Positions 26,949 through 35,090 of a stretch of DNA of 64,000 bases are shown piece after piece. The notes under the pieces were generated by a model. It made no database searches, had not been told where the DNA came from, and was given only the letters and a program-made list of their open reading frames with translations. Position 1 is the first letter of the stretch. The number at the start of each line of letters is the position of its first letter. This stretch comes from a bacterium (GTDB taxonomy: Bacteria; Cyanobacteriota; Vampirovibrionia; Obscuribacterales; Obscuribacteraceae), in contig JAGOSY010000007.1 in assembly GCA_018062085.1 (NCBI GenBank), positions 1 through 64,000 on the forward strand. Reading direction: 5' to 3'. The translations under genes and the position numbers were made by a program.

Positions 26949-27641
26949 TTAGGCCGTCCTAAGTTGGGATACTTCTCTAAGAATGCGGAATAGTGTAATC
27001 TGTGCTCGGTGCGCCACATATGGATTTTCATCTTCTGCCAAAACTCGTAGCACCGCAATTGGTATCGTGTAACTCTCGGCAATTCGATGACGCACATCGG
27101 GGTTTGGATCCCTTGCTAGTTTCCAGATGGTTTTAATTGAGGTGTTGATGTTCTCACCAACTGCGGCGCGTACTTGAGCGTCCTCGTGGGTGGCGAGTCG
27201 CGCCAAGGTTGTGCTGTGAGTTCTCGGATTTTCGGCAATACGTTCGAGCAATTGTAGATTCGCATTGCGTGTGAGGTGTTCCAGCACTGGTGGTGGCGTG
27301 TTTGGATTAATTGCAAGTAACCAACGAATCTTAGCTGCTTCTAGAGCTGCCTGAGTATTTAACTGTCGTTCGCCAGTCTGTTTCTTCGTTTTTGACACGC
27401 CTGCTTCCGGTTGATAATCGCTTTCGCGGTTGCACAGTAACACTTTGAGCGCCTCCTTGATCTGCTTATCTGGTTGGTCCCAGTGAAATGAGTAGAGAAA
27501 TGAAAGGTCGTACTCTTCACTAGACTTGCTCTCACCTCGTTTGACCGTTTTAAATAGATCGGTGAGAGCTGCGCCAGCGAGCTGGCTGGTAAGGTTTGGA
27601 AGCGATTTAATTCCCTGAACATCAGGGTGCTTTTTCTTCAT
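26949..27641 (-). CDS. Leucine-rich-repeat-variant (LRV/HEAT-like) protein A
   Basis: 230 residues, no signal peptide. From ~105 onward four helical repeats of about 24 residues are visible, with the pattern LARxPNPDVRHRIAES...IPIAVLRVLAEDENPYV. This is the LRV arrangement, related to HEAT repeats, usually a protein- or nucleic-acid-binding scaffold. The C-terminal block EDENPYVAHRAQITL is shared with the proteins at 27851-28297 and 29327-29815. The N-terminal ~100 residues are unique. No four-cysteine cluster of the iron-sulphur LRV type is present. Function unknown. Confidence 0.8.
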   Translation of the reverse strand: MKKKHPDVQGIKSLPNLTSQLAGAALTDLFKTVKRGESKSSEEYDLSFLYSFHWDQPDKQIKEALKVLLCNRESDYQPEAGVSKTKKQTGERQLNTQAALEAAKIRWLLAINPNTPPPVLEHLTRNANLQLLERIAENPRTHSTTLARLATHEDAQVRAAVGENINTSIKTIWKLARDPNPDVRHRIAESYTIPIAVLRVLAEDENPYVAHRAQITLFRILREVSQLRTA

Positions 27642-27850
27642 CCTGATTAAGTTCCTGTGTTAGCACGGTAGAGGTGCCTATCTCTATTATTCACGTCACA
27701 ACACCTTCGTGTTTGCAGGATTCCCTATATATCAGTATAGGTTTTGCTAGGTTTCCCCTCATTTTGTAGCAAAAAGCGGACTTGGCAGTACCATAAGTCC
27801 GCTTTGAGAGACGTTGTTAGCTTCTTACAACTGTGGTTTTGCCAATGTTC

Positions 27851-28297
27851 TTAACAGACTTTGGCGATGCGGGTCAGTGTTTGAATGAAGCGCCTGAAGC
27901 CTCGATTAGCTGCTCCGCGGGCAGTACTGGTAATGGAAATAACGTTTGTTTCAGCCGTCTTCCTTCCTTTGCGAATTAGGCAGAGAGTGCGTTCCGCTCG
28001 GCAGGAGATGTATGGATTGTCGTCTTCGCTCAAGAGAGTCAGCACTGCAATTGGAAGATTGGCATTTTCGGCCATAGAAAAACGCAGGTCTGCATCGTCA
28101 TTTCGAGCCATTTCTAGAAGGGTGCAAAGGGAGGTGCTGCGATTTTCGGCCACAGCCAATTTTATTTCTAGCTTCGAACTCTTGCTTAAAATGGCTAGTG
28201 TAGAAACTGGTGTGAGATTGTTGGCTGCAATGTACTCTTCGCTAAGCTGCCGTTTGCAGGTGGATTTTTCAGTAGTGGTAATTAGATATGAATTCAT
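27851..28297 (-). CDS. Leucine-rich-repeat-variant (LRV/HEAT-like) protein B
   Basis: 148 residues from the ATG at 28297, supported by GAGGATC (28302-28308) five bases upstream. The frame extends to 28390, but that adds a His/Pro-rich stretch made by a 15-bp tandem repeat, so it is rejected as coding. Three LRV repeats are visible (IKLAVAENRSTSLCTLLEMA, LRFSMAENANLPIAVLTLLS), followed by the family block EDDNPYISCRAERTL and a basic tail. Same family as the genes on either side. Role unknown. Confidence 0.78.
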   Translation of the reverse strand: MNSYLITTTEKSTCKRQLSEEYIAANNLTPVSTLAILSKSSKLEIKLAVAENRSTSLCTLLEMARNDDADLRFSMAENANLPIAVLTLLSEDDNPYISCRAERTLCLIRKGRKTAETNVISITSTARGAANRGFRRFIQTLTRIAKVC

Positions 28298-28361
28298 TGT
28301 GAGATCCTCACATAGTGGTGATTGTTTGAGGGGGACGATTTGCAATTGATTAGGGTGCTGG

Positions 28362-28391
28362 GGATGAAAGTGCAATGGATGAAAGTGCAAT
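28362..28391. repeat. 15-bp exact tandem duplication in a leader
   Basis: GGATGAAAGTGCAAT occurs twice in a row, 65-95 bases upstream of LRV gene B. Short slippage-type repeat; possible effect on leader length only. Confidence 0.8.
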
Positions 28392-28495
28392 GAATTTATC
28401 CTGATTGCTGAATTGCCACAAGCTATCTATACACACGGGCTAATTTTTCGACAAAAGTATTTCCGTGCTCAATTTAGTTAGGTTATGTCTGGCAA

Positions 28496-29011
28496 TTAAT
28501 TGCTGCCAATTTTCAGGAGAGTCGACTTGAAGTGAGTGTCAGTTTGTCTATCCCAGATATCTATATAGACTTGGCTGGGGGCGGCAGCTCCGCTTTCGAT
28601 TGCAAACCAAAGGTTTTTCAGTTGTTCTTGATTGCTGATTGTGCCAAATGTTTGCAGAGGATTGCCATCTTGGTCTTTGATGTAAACCCAGGCGCGCGAA
28701 CTATTGAGATGCTCTCCTAAAGGTTTGAGGTACGTCGCTGGCTGAAAAAGGCTGCTGCCAAAAGCTTTATAGTTTTCAACGGAAATCATATAGCGCAGCA
28801 TCCCATCGCCATCGAGGTTAATCGGTGTGGTCTTTGCCAGAGTGACTTGCGGAACTAAGTTTGATAGGTTGAGTTCGGGTGGGGCTAGTGAGTCGGCGCT
28901 ATTCTCTGAATCGCCAGCTAGCGCTTGCGTTTCAAGGAAAAGAGTCAGTGCAAATGCAGTGGAAATTAGTGCGGCAATTCCACAGATTTTTACTCTAGAG
29001 CCTTTATTCAC
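28496..29011 (-). CDS. Exported protein of unknown function
   Basis: 171 residues from a GTG with GAGGA (29019-29023) seven bases upstream. A signal peptide (IAALISTAFALTLFLETQALAGD) is clear. The mature part contains a segment VEIDxDG-like (INLDGDGMLRYMISVENYKA) and IKDQDGNPLQTF, and is mostly predicted beta strand. I recognise no domain. It lies upstream of LRV gene B in the same direction, about 200 bases away. Confidence 0.74.
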   Translation of the reverse strand: MNKGSRVKICGIAALISTAFALTLFLETQALAGDSENSADSLAPPELNLSNLVPQVTLAKTTPINLDGDGMLRYMISVENYKAFGSSLFQPATYLKPLGEHLNSSRAWVYIKDQDGNPLQTFGTISNQEQLKNLWFAIESGAAAPSQVYIDIWDRQTDTHFKSTLLKIGSN

Positions 29012-29326
29012 GAAGCTTTCCTCTTTTGTATTCTGGGGTTTACAGCTGAAATTTATTGGTAAACCCGTCTAGGCAAGAGGCTCGCTTGGATCTACTGTAG
29101 AGATATAGATACAAGCAAAAGCTAAACTGGTCCAGTTCCCGTTCATTTCGCTTTCGTGTCGCGCTCATTGCTCGCACTATTATAGGTGTAGCTTTGGTTG
29201 AGATTCAAACCGCTTTAGGCGTTGTCTGCATACTAACTGCTACTAGTTCGCGTTACGGGCCCGTCGTTTAGGGCATTCGTTTGGAAGTCTTGGGCATCCC
29301 GTTGTAACCACTCCAATGAGGCTCAG
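29012..29326. other. Intergenic region between divergent genes
   Basis: About 315 bases with no supported gene. It must contain divergent promoters. A perfect 10-bp palindrome ACGGGCCCGT lies at 29255-29264 and could be an operator. No tRNA or known RNA was recognised. Confidence 0.35.
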
Positions 29327-29815
29327 ATGTCCCCAAAAGATAGTTCAGCATCAAACTGCGACAAAGAGCTGAAAGGACGGCAATGGATGGCCGTCAATGA
29401 CCCAGATACCCCAACTCAAGATCTCGAAATAATTGTCAGTACTGGTTGCCGCGGTTTGGTGAGGCGTGCGGCCGAGCACCCTCGTGTATCAGTTGAACTC
29501 TTGACTGTTCTTTCTGCCCATGTAGACCCTGAGATTCGCGCTGCAGTCGTTGACAATCATCAAACGTCAACTGATTTACACTGGAAACTGGCTCAGGACA
29601 GTTGCGATGATGTGCGTTACGCCGTGGCGGAGAGCTATATGGTCAATACAGAAGTATTGAGTTCGCTGCTTGAAGATTCCAACCCTTATATTTGCGACAG
29701 AGCCCGTACCACCTTGAAAAAACGCAATGTCCAAATCTGCCATTTCTCTGACTTTGCCGAGGAGGCTTCTGGTGGTGAGGGTGATAGTCAGTCGAGTAGT
29801 CAAGCTAGTGCTTGA
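29327..29815 (+). CDS. Leucine-rich-repeat-variant (LRV/HEAT-like) protein C
   Basis: 162 residues; GAGG at 29318-29321 supports the ATG. Four LRV repeats are visible (MAVNDPDTPTQDLEIIVS, VRRAAEHPRVSVELLTVLSA, IRAAVVDNHQTSTDLHWKLA, VRYAVAESYMVNTEVLSSLL), then EDSNPYICDRARTTLKKR, the block shared with proteins A and B. The tail is Ser/Glu-rich. It is on the opposite strand from the other two copies, consistent with dispersed duplication. Function unknown. Confidence 0.8.
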   Translation: MSPKDSSASNCDKELKGRQWMAVNDPDTPTQDLEIIVSTGCRGLVRRAAEHPRVSVELLTVLSAHVDPEIRAAVVDNHQTSTDLHWKLAQDSCDDVRYAVAESYMVNTEVLSSLLEDSNPYICDRARTTLKKRNVQICHFSDFAEEASGGEGDSQSSSQASA

Positions 29816-30020
29816 GCAGCTTTATGCAGGAACTTGAATGCTGGTAAGTCTGTGTTGGTCTACAGGCCATACTTAAGGGCGGTTGGGGGCGAAGTAGCCT
29901 TTCTCAGCCGGAACTCTGGCTAGAACGACTATAATGGTAGCTGTCAATGGAAATCCCTCAATGGTTTGAGTGCTTATTGATTGGGCATGAGAAGTCTAGC
30001 GGGTACCGCTGTATTGTTGA

Positions 30021-30572
30021 GTGGCTGAAGTTATGGCCGAACCTGAATCTGGCAAGCAATCACTTAGTTTTAGTTTTGATTCATTAGCTGACGAACTGGA
30101 GGGCAAAGAGACTTCTAGTGGTGCTGCTAAGAATCTAGCCGATAATTTGTTTGATGTTGTCTACGGCAGTCGTCCTGCTTCTGTACAGAGTGAGGAGCAA
30201 TCAGACTTCTCTTTGTTTGGTCGCCGACTGGCCCAAGATGTTCGCGTAGATTTTGGCGATGGTGCGGGGAAAATTCATCACCTAAACGGCGATTTGACTG
30301 TTTTTGGTGCCAATAGTTCGTTTACCCAAACCACCGACCAGGGCGGTTTTTTTAGAGTTGGTCCCAGTGCAGACAGTCAGGTGATTTTTCATTTTCGCCT
30401 TGATGGTGAAATTGACATCATTGGTCCAAACTTTGATGATACCTTGCACTTGAGCACAGCTGATCTGTCTATGAAAACATGGCGCAATCAGGCTGGAACC
30501 ATAGAAATAGCTCTTGAGTTAAGCACTGGCAAGACTAAGGTTAAAGTACTCAATCAAGCGTTATCCTTGTGA
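30021..30572 (+). CDS. Conserved-looking protein of unknown function
   Basis: 183 residues. The start is uncertain: a GTG at 30021 and an ATG at 30033 are both possible and neither has a good ribosome site. No signal peptide. The first ~65 residues are acidic and Ser-rich; the remainder (~70-183) is mostly beta strand (VDFGDGAGKIHHLNGDLTVF, FHFRLDGEIDIIGP), suggesting a small beta-sandwich or jelly-roll. I do not recognise the family. It converges on the CPXCG gene. Confidence 0.62.
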   Translation: MAEVMAEPESGKQSLSFSFDSLADELEGKETSSGAAKNLADNLFDVVYGSRPASVQSEEQSDFSLFGRRLAQDVRVDFGDGAGKIHHLNGDLTVFGANSSFTQTTDQGGFFRVGPSADSQVIFHFRLDGEIDIIGPNFDDTLHLSTADLSMKTWRNQAGTIEIALELSTGKTKVKVLNQALSL

Positions 30573-30596
30573 GCACTACAATTAGGGCAGAGGCCG

Positions 30597-30785
30597 CTAC
30601 ATTTGGCCGCTAGTCTCTATCTGAAAGGATGTAACCGTGCCGTCTTCCACGTCATAGTAGATGCTAATTGGATGGCAGCAGACCTCGCAATCTTCAACAT
30701 ATGTTTGTCCGCCGCCGGTTAGATCAAGTAACATGGAGATCTCCTCCCAACAGTATGGACAGGTAAAAAAGTGCTCTTCAAGCAT
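30597..30785 (-). CDS. CPXCG-motif cysteine-rich zinc-ribbon protein
   Basis: 62 residues with two cysteine pairs, C9-x-x-C12 (CPYC) and C33-x-x-C36-C37 (CEVCC), and the conserved EEHFFTCPYCWEEISMLLD start. This matches the small bacterial CPXCG family, predicted single zinc ribbons of unknown function. It starts 6 bases after the stop of the upstream gene, so the two are one operon. Confidence 0.85.
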   Translation of the reverse strand: MLEEHFFTCPYCWEEISMLLDLTGGGQTYVEDCEVCCHPISIYYDVEDGTVTSFQIETSGQM

Positions 30786-30791
30786 GGCTGA

Positions 30792-31487
30792 CTATGGGTT
30801 CAAATGAAGAAAGCACTTTTTGCTTACTGGCGTGCGTAGTCTTGTGCATTCCTTCTCTGTGCACTCTTCTGGTCCAGATTCTGGACCCAGGGCACGCCAG
30901 AGTAGTTGTCTATGTTTGGTGATTTGCTTCCGAGATGTTTCTGCAAGTGATGAGGCCGCCTCACTTTTGAGAAAAGCAGCAAGTGCCTTTTGCCCGCGGC
31001 TAATTAGAAAGACACCGTCTCCGCGCTTGCCTGACCCATAAGAGAGATATATATATGGATTAGTCTCTTCGATTTTCTTTTCGAATATCTCGAAGTTTTG
31101 ATTCTTTGAAGGTTGGCCATAGTGGTCTCTAAAGCCCAGCAATAGCGGCTCAAGTTCAGTTCTATTCTTTTGTTTGTCGACAATCATCAGAGCGTAATCG
31201 GCCCCATCATGTATATTTGGCAGCTTGCTGAGCCGGGGGCTTAGGCAGGCGTTGCCGCAAACCATCCAGCCAGGCAAAGAACCGTACATGTAACTGGCGT
31301 TATCACCGTCATACTGCGTCATAAGCAGGCAAAATTCTGCAGGCAGTTCAATCGATTCAAGCACATTTATGGCGGCTAATTCGGGGGAAAACAACCAGTG
31401 GTGCTTGCTGCTGTCGCCTTCTTCTAAATGCAATTCGAATTGCCAATCTTTGAGACTAAGCCAGTCGTCGATTGAAGGTAAGCTCAT
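30792..31487 (-). CDS. Unknown protein with a C-terminal cysteine motif
   Basis: 231 residues. The ATG follows a GAGGG ribosome site. The body is an alpha/beta protein with many aromatic residues (DYALMIVDKQKNRTELEPLL, YIYLSYGSGKRGDGVFLI); the layout is vaguely like SUKH/SMI1 proteins but not convincingly so. The last ~25 residues have a C-x4-C...C-x-x-H arrangement (CTEKECTRLRTPVSKKCFLH) that could bind a metal. It precedes the CPXCG gene by 6 bases. Confidence 0.68.
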   Translation of the reverse strand: MSLPSIDDWLSLKDWQFELHLEEGDSSKHHWLFSPELAAINVLESIELPAEFCLLMTQYDGDNASYMYGSLPGWMVCGNACLSPRLSKLPNIHDGADYALMIVDKQKNRTELEPLLLGFRDHYGQPSKNQNFEIFEKKIEETNPYIYLSYGSGKRGDGVFLISRGQKALAAFLKSEAASSLAETSRKQITKHRQLLWRALGPESGPEECTEKECTRLRTPVSKKCFLHLNP

Positions 31488-31556
31488 GAGCCCTCGCGGC
31501 GAGAGAGAGGTGTGTATTGACGGCTATGTAGTTCCGATTCGGGCGTGCAAGTCTTG

Positions 31557-31904
31557 TTAGCCAACACTGGAAGGATGCTCTGGTTGATAGCCTTCAGCCG
31601 TATCTTTGCCGTGAGTGGTAACGTATAGCAAATCTTGGTCGTAGGGAGTGGCTCCGAGTAAAGTCTGCTCTATAAGCCAACCTAAGGCTTTGTCCACAGC
31701 CTGTTTTACTTCCTTTTGAAAGTCTGGATGATAATCTGAGGCTAGATGTTCTGCTACTTCCTGTCTCTTGTTAGGTTCGTTAGTTAGATGCAGTACATGC
31801 AAGATATGATGACCGAGGGTTTCGGGCTTTAGGGCAATCACTTTTTTAGGATCTGGATAAGACTCTTTGAGTGATTTCTTGAGTGTTTTTTTTTCTGGGT
31901 CCAC
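31557..31904 (-). CDS. Small protein, possible winged helix, downstream of patatin
   Basis: 115 residues from a GTG with a near-perfect AGGAGGC (31912-31918) seven bases upstream. The N-terminus is basic. Residues ~65-100 (AVDKALGWLIEQTLLG...LLYVTTHGKDTAEG) have the helix-turn-strand pattern of a winged helix ending in a TxxG turn. It is 17 bases after the patatin stop, so co-transcribed. Function unknown. Confidence 0.7.
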   Translation of the reverse strand: MDPEKKTLKKSLKESYPDPKKVIALKPETLGHHILHVLHLTNEPNKRQEVAEHLASDYHPDFQKEVKQAVDKALGWLIEQTLLGATPYDQDLLYVTTHGKDTAEGYQPEHPSSVG

Positions 31905-31921
31905 GATTTTTGCCTCCTGAG

Positions 31922-33028
31922 CTAGTCTGCTTTAACCATTTTAGTTGGGGTTATGCCCAGCAAAGCCAATTTGCGCTTAAGCTCGGGCATTGCTTGCCGG
32001 GCTGCTTCTATGCCACTAATCAGGCCGCGGTTGCCGTCTTTACTGTTGCGTGATATGAGCGAAATACCGTCTGTGTTGGGGTGAATAGTTATGTCGGCTG
32101 TTTCATTGGCCTTCTTGTCAATGTTGTAGAGCTGAATTTTTAGAGCTTGCTTGCTGACTGAACCAGCTTTCCTGAAGGTTTTTAAGGGTACTTCTCGTAG
32201 GTGTTCGTCGATGTTGACGGCAATGATGAAATCAGCACCCATTTCTCTTACATGATTGACAGGAAGGTTGTTTATTAAGCCACCATCGCAGTAAAGGTGA
32301 TCGCCGATTTCTACGGGTTTTCTCAAGCCTGGAACGGCGGTACTAGCCTGCATGGCCGTGCCCAAATCGCCTGAGGTCAAGCGATGACTGTTGCCGTCGA
32401 CCAAGTCTGTTACTACGGCAGCAAAAGGAATTGATAGCTTGCTGATTTCGGTGTTTTCTCCTGCCAATTTGTTGGCATAGTTGCGGAATTTGACTCCTCT
32501 GTAAAGGCCATCGTAAGGGTGGTAGCCAACAAGTCTAGGCATAAACATAATCGGAGCAACTGCCAGACGTACTCCAAGGCCAACGGTCATAAAGTTTTTC
32601 ATTAACTCAGAATCGTCAAACTTGACAGCGAGATCATCGACTGAATAGCCGGCTGCGTAGAGGCCACCAACTACAGAGCCGATGCTGGTTCCGGCAATCA
32701 TATCGATTGGTATGCCTTCTTCGAGCAGTACTTTCATTACGCCTACGTGGGCTGCACCACGGGCGCCACCACCGCCGAGCGCCAGGCCTACACGAGGACG
32801 TTTTTTCTTTGTTGTTACTACTTCTTCGTCAGTGTGAGTTGAATTTAGTGTTGTCGCCGTAGTAGTTCTAACTTCGGTCTCTACAACTGAATTTTTATCG
32901 CTAGCAGATGTCGTGACGTTTGAATTTGTCGGTTCAACACTCTTGTCAGGAAGAGCTAAAGCAATCTGAGTAGAGCTTAAGGAAAATGTGAGAGCGCAGA
33001 TACCTGCAAATAATGACGCTGCCTTCAT
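31922..33028 (-). CDS. Exported patatin-like phospholipase
   Basis: Serine-Asp dyad lipid hydrolase, 368 residues from the ATG at 33028 (GGGGGA 10 bases upstream); a GTG at 33052 is less likely. Signal peptide ~1-26. A Thr/Ser-rich linker is followed by the patatin domain: oxyanion loop GGGGARG, nucleophile Ser115 in GTSIGS, and catalytic Asp in CDGGLINNLP. It hydrolyses acyl-lipids, either in its own envelope or in another cell; which one is not shown. It heads a two-gene operon. Confidence 0.92.
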   Translation of the reverse strand: MKAASLFAGICALTFSLSSTQIALALPDKSVEPTNSNVTTSASDKNSVVETEVRTTTATTLNSTHTDEEVVTTKKKRPRVGLALGGGGARGAAHVGVMKVLLEEGIPIDMIAGTSIGSVVGGLYAAGYSVDDLAVKFDDSELMKNFMTVGLGVRLAVAPIMFMPRLVGYHPYDGLYRGVKFRNYANKLAGENTEISKLSIPFAAVVTDLVDGNSHRLTSGDLGTAMQASTAVPGLRKPVEIGDHLYCDGGLINNLPVNHVREMGADFIIAVNIDEHLREVPLKTFRKAGSVSKQALKIQLYNIDKKANETADITIHPNTDGISLISRNSKDGNRGLISGIEAARQAMPELKRKLALLGITPTKMVKAD

Positions 33029-33052
33029 GACTCTGAAGTCCCCCGGAAACAC

Positions 33053-33374
33053 TTATACAAGACCGATCTATTCTAGCAGCCGCAGTTGTTTCAAACCCTT
33101 GGCAAAAACTAACTCTTTGAAAGTAGCCTAATTTAAGTGAAGTAATCTTGGAAACTAATATGTCGCTCGATATTCGTCAAATCGAGGAACCAGTGCTAGA
33201 TGCTGCTAAGGCTGCAGGACGATGCGTCGGTAAAGTGCGGTGACGCATTTGTTGTTTCTGGCAACGATGGTAGCCATAAGTCGTTACATGGACACTTCAA
33301 TAGATCTCAAATCAGATTTGTCGTAGACTTGGTTATAGGGAATAGATACCCGAGTTTCATCACGAAAGCAGCTC
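33053..33374 (+). other. Region upstream of the DHH-like gene with possible broken small frames
   Basis: About 320 bases. ATG at 33162 opens 27 codons (starts MSLDIRQIEEPVLDAAKAAG) ending at TGA. A second frame (33200-33388) continues with plausible residues (GDAFVVSGNDGSHKSLHG). The two together could be one small gene with a frameshift near 33235, but neither has a good ribosome site. Not called as a gene. Confidence 0.25.
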
Positions 33375-34424
33375 ATGATTTCATTTAAGCTAAATGGAGT
33401 GCCAACTCTATTCATAAAGGGTTTCACTTCTGGCGATATAGAGACAATGCTGAACTTCGCCCGAGAGGCGAATGCTCACAATCGTACTGCCAACACTACA
33501 ATTCTCTTTATTGATACGCCAATTACAGCTCCGACCGTCGAAGCTGTACATAAGCTCAAAGATGAGGGTTTTCGCGTTGTATTTCGCGATCATCACGGTA
33601 TTGACGGTGAGCCAACCAATGACCGCGATCGGCAGGTCTTTATGGCTAGTGCTAAGTTAGAGCTGCTCCTTGGGGCCGATTGCACAATAACCGTTCGCAG
33701 AGAACATCCAGCTTGTTCTACGCTTGTTTCTGTTGGTGAGTTTGCCGACGCCCTGGCGGTGATTGCCGATCCCGATCCTGATGGCTTGACCGCTGCCATG
33801 AAGGCCGTAGGAATTTATTACCCGGAATTAGATCAAGATGCCGCGTTGCTCGATGGAGAGCCGTCAATGCAAGTAACTGGCTCGCCGCTTTCTGCCTTGC
33901 TGGCAAAGGGCGTGGCCACTCTGCCGCCATATGATCCCTCTCGCCCGCGCGAAAGAGAAAAAGCCTTGGAGCAATTGTTTATTCGTTGGGTTGCTGCCGT
34001 CAAGGGCGATGCGCGTGCGGCCGCTAGCCTTGAGGCTGGGGTTGAAGCGTATGATCAAGCAGTCAATGTCGCTCATGAGCTAGCGCCGACGGCGAGGGAA
34101 GTAGCACCAGGTGTGATGCTAGTTGATACCATTGAGTCTGATTTGTATGATCCGGGAACCTTGATGTCCTTGCTGGAAAAACGCACAGGTTGCCGGGTTA
34201 CTGTTTTCCGTAAAGACAAAGGGCCAATTGCTGCCTTGCATGGTATTCAGTACAGTCTAGCTGTCTCAAAAGCATTTCAATCTCAGGTCAATTTACAGAA
34301 TGTTTTACCTCCCCATACCAAATCTGATCCAAAGCTTGGCGTGATAAGCAACGTATCATTTCTATTGCATGTATCTGATTTGGTATGGCATGAGCAAGTG
34401 CTGCCGGCGTTGCAGAGTCTTTGA
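33375..34424 (+). CDS. DHH-phosphoesterase-like protein
   Basis: 349 residues, cytosolic. Residues 56-80 contain KDEGFRVVFRDHHGID, matching the DHH motif and its preceding strand; later ALAVIADPDPDGLTAAM supplies another Asp cluster, and a C-terminal region (HGIQYSLAVSKAF) could correspond to DHHA1. The usual N-terminal DxD metal motif of DHH enzymes is not evident (FIKGFTSGDIETM). It may be a divergent nano-RNase or c-di-AMP-type phosphodiesterase, or an inactive relative. Family assignment moderate, activity unknown. Confidence 0.65.
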   Translation: MISFKLNGVPTLFIKGFTSGDIETMLNFAREANAHNRTANTTILFIDTPITAPTVEAVHKLKDEGFRVVFRDHHGIDGEPTNDRDRQVFMASAKLELLLGADCTITVRREHPACSTLVSVGEFADALAVIADPDPDGLTAAMKAVGIYYPELDQDAALLDGEPSMQVTGSPLSALLAKGVATLPPYDPSRPREREKALEQLFIRWVAAVKGDARAAASLEAGVEAYDQAVNVAHELAPTAREVAPGVMLVDTIESDLYDPGTLMSLLEKRTGCRVTVFRKDKGPIAALHGIQYSLAVSKAFQSQVNLQNVLPPHTKSDPKLGVISNVSFLLHVSDLVWHEQVLPALQSL

Positions 34425-34504
34425 CGGCGAACACTTGTTATTACCTGTTTTCTTTGTTGATAGTTTCTTTGTTGAGAGTTCCTGCCCTGCGCCGAGGTTG
34501 TTAA

Positions 34505-35074
34505 ATGAAGATTAGTAGACTGTCGCTGTCGATACTAGGTTCTGCCTTTATTGCTTTTGCTTTCGCTAATTCTGCTCTAGCTCAGAATCATTCTTTAGCT
34601 CAGGCTCAACCATCAGGGGGATATCCCGGTGAGCAGGGACAGCCTGCTTATGGCCAGCCCGCCACGCAAGCGGCAGCTCCATATGCCTCAGAAAGGGCCG
34701 TGCGAGCCCCTCAAGCTTCCCTACCGATTGCGGCTGGAATAATTGTTACTACGACACTCAATGTCGATGGCTATCGCATTCGTGAGTACAAAGGCATCGT
34801 TCGTGGTGCTATGGTGCGCGAACCTACAATCGGTCAGAATTTCAAAGCGGGTTTTCAGGGAATGTTTGGTGGCAAGATTGGTGCTTACGTAACCATGTGC
34901 GAGCAGGGAAGGCAGCAGTCCTATGACACTATGGTCGCTAAGGCTCAAGCTCTGGGAGCCAACGCAATTGTTGGGGTGCAATACGATAGCAATTCGTTTA
35001 GTACTGATTCTAATCAGTTTGCTACTGAAGTCGTCTGCTATGGCACTGCGGTGGTGATCGAGCCAGCGCGTTAA
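34505..35074 (+). CDS. Exported YbjQ/UPF0145-domain protein
   Basis: 189 residues. Signal peptide 1-26 (ending NSALAQ), then a Gln/Pro/Gly-rich linker to ~75, then the YbjQ domain: IVTTTLNVDGYRIREYKGIV, GMFGGKIGAYVTMCEQGR, and AKAQALGANAIVGVQYDS. YbjQ proteins are usually cytosolic homopentamers of unknown function, sometimes called heavy-metal-binding. An exported version with a linker is unusual. It stands alone between the DHH-like gene and a convergent SUKH gene. Confidence 0.85.
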   Translation: MKISRLSLSILGSAFIAFAFANSALAQNHSLAQAQPSGGYPGEQGQPAYGQPATQAAAPYASERAVRAPQASLPIAAGIIVTTTLNVDGYRIREYKGIVRGAMVREPTIGQNFKAGFQGMFGGKIGAYVTMCEQGRQQSYDTMVAKAQALGANAIVGVQYDSNSFSTDSNQFATEVVCYGTAVVIEPAR

Positions 35075-35090
35075 ATCACGATGCTTTAGG

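Noticed and set aside
28298..28390. His/Pro-rich N-terminal extension of LRV protein B
   Set aside because: It comes from a 15-bp leader repeat; a proper ribosome site supports the ATG at 28297.
29221..29320. tRNA- or structured-RNA-like segment
   Set aside because: Palindrome ACGGGCCCGT is present, but no T-loop (GGTTCRA) or acceptor pairing was found.
31491..31503. Ribosome-site-masking hairpin before the 31487 gene
   Set aside because: Only a 5-bp stem; too weak to claim regulation.
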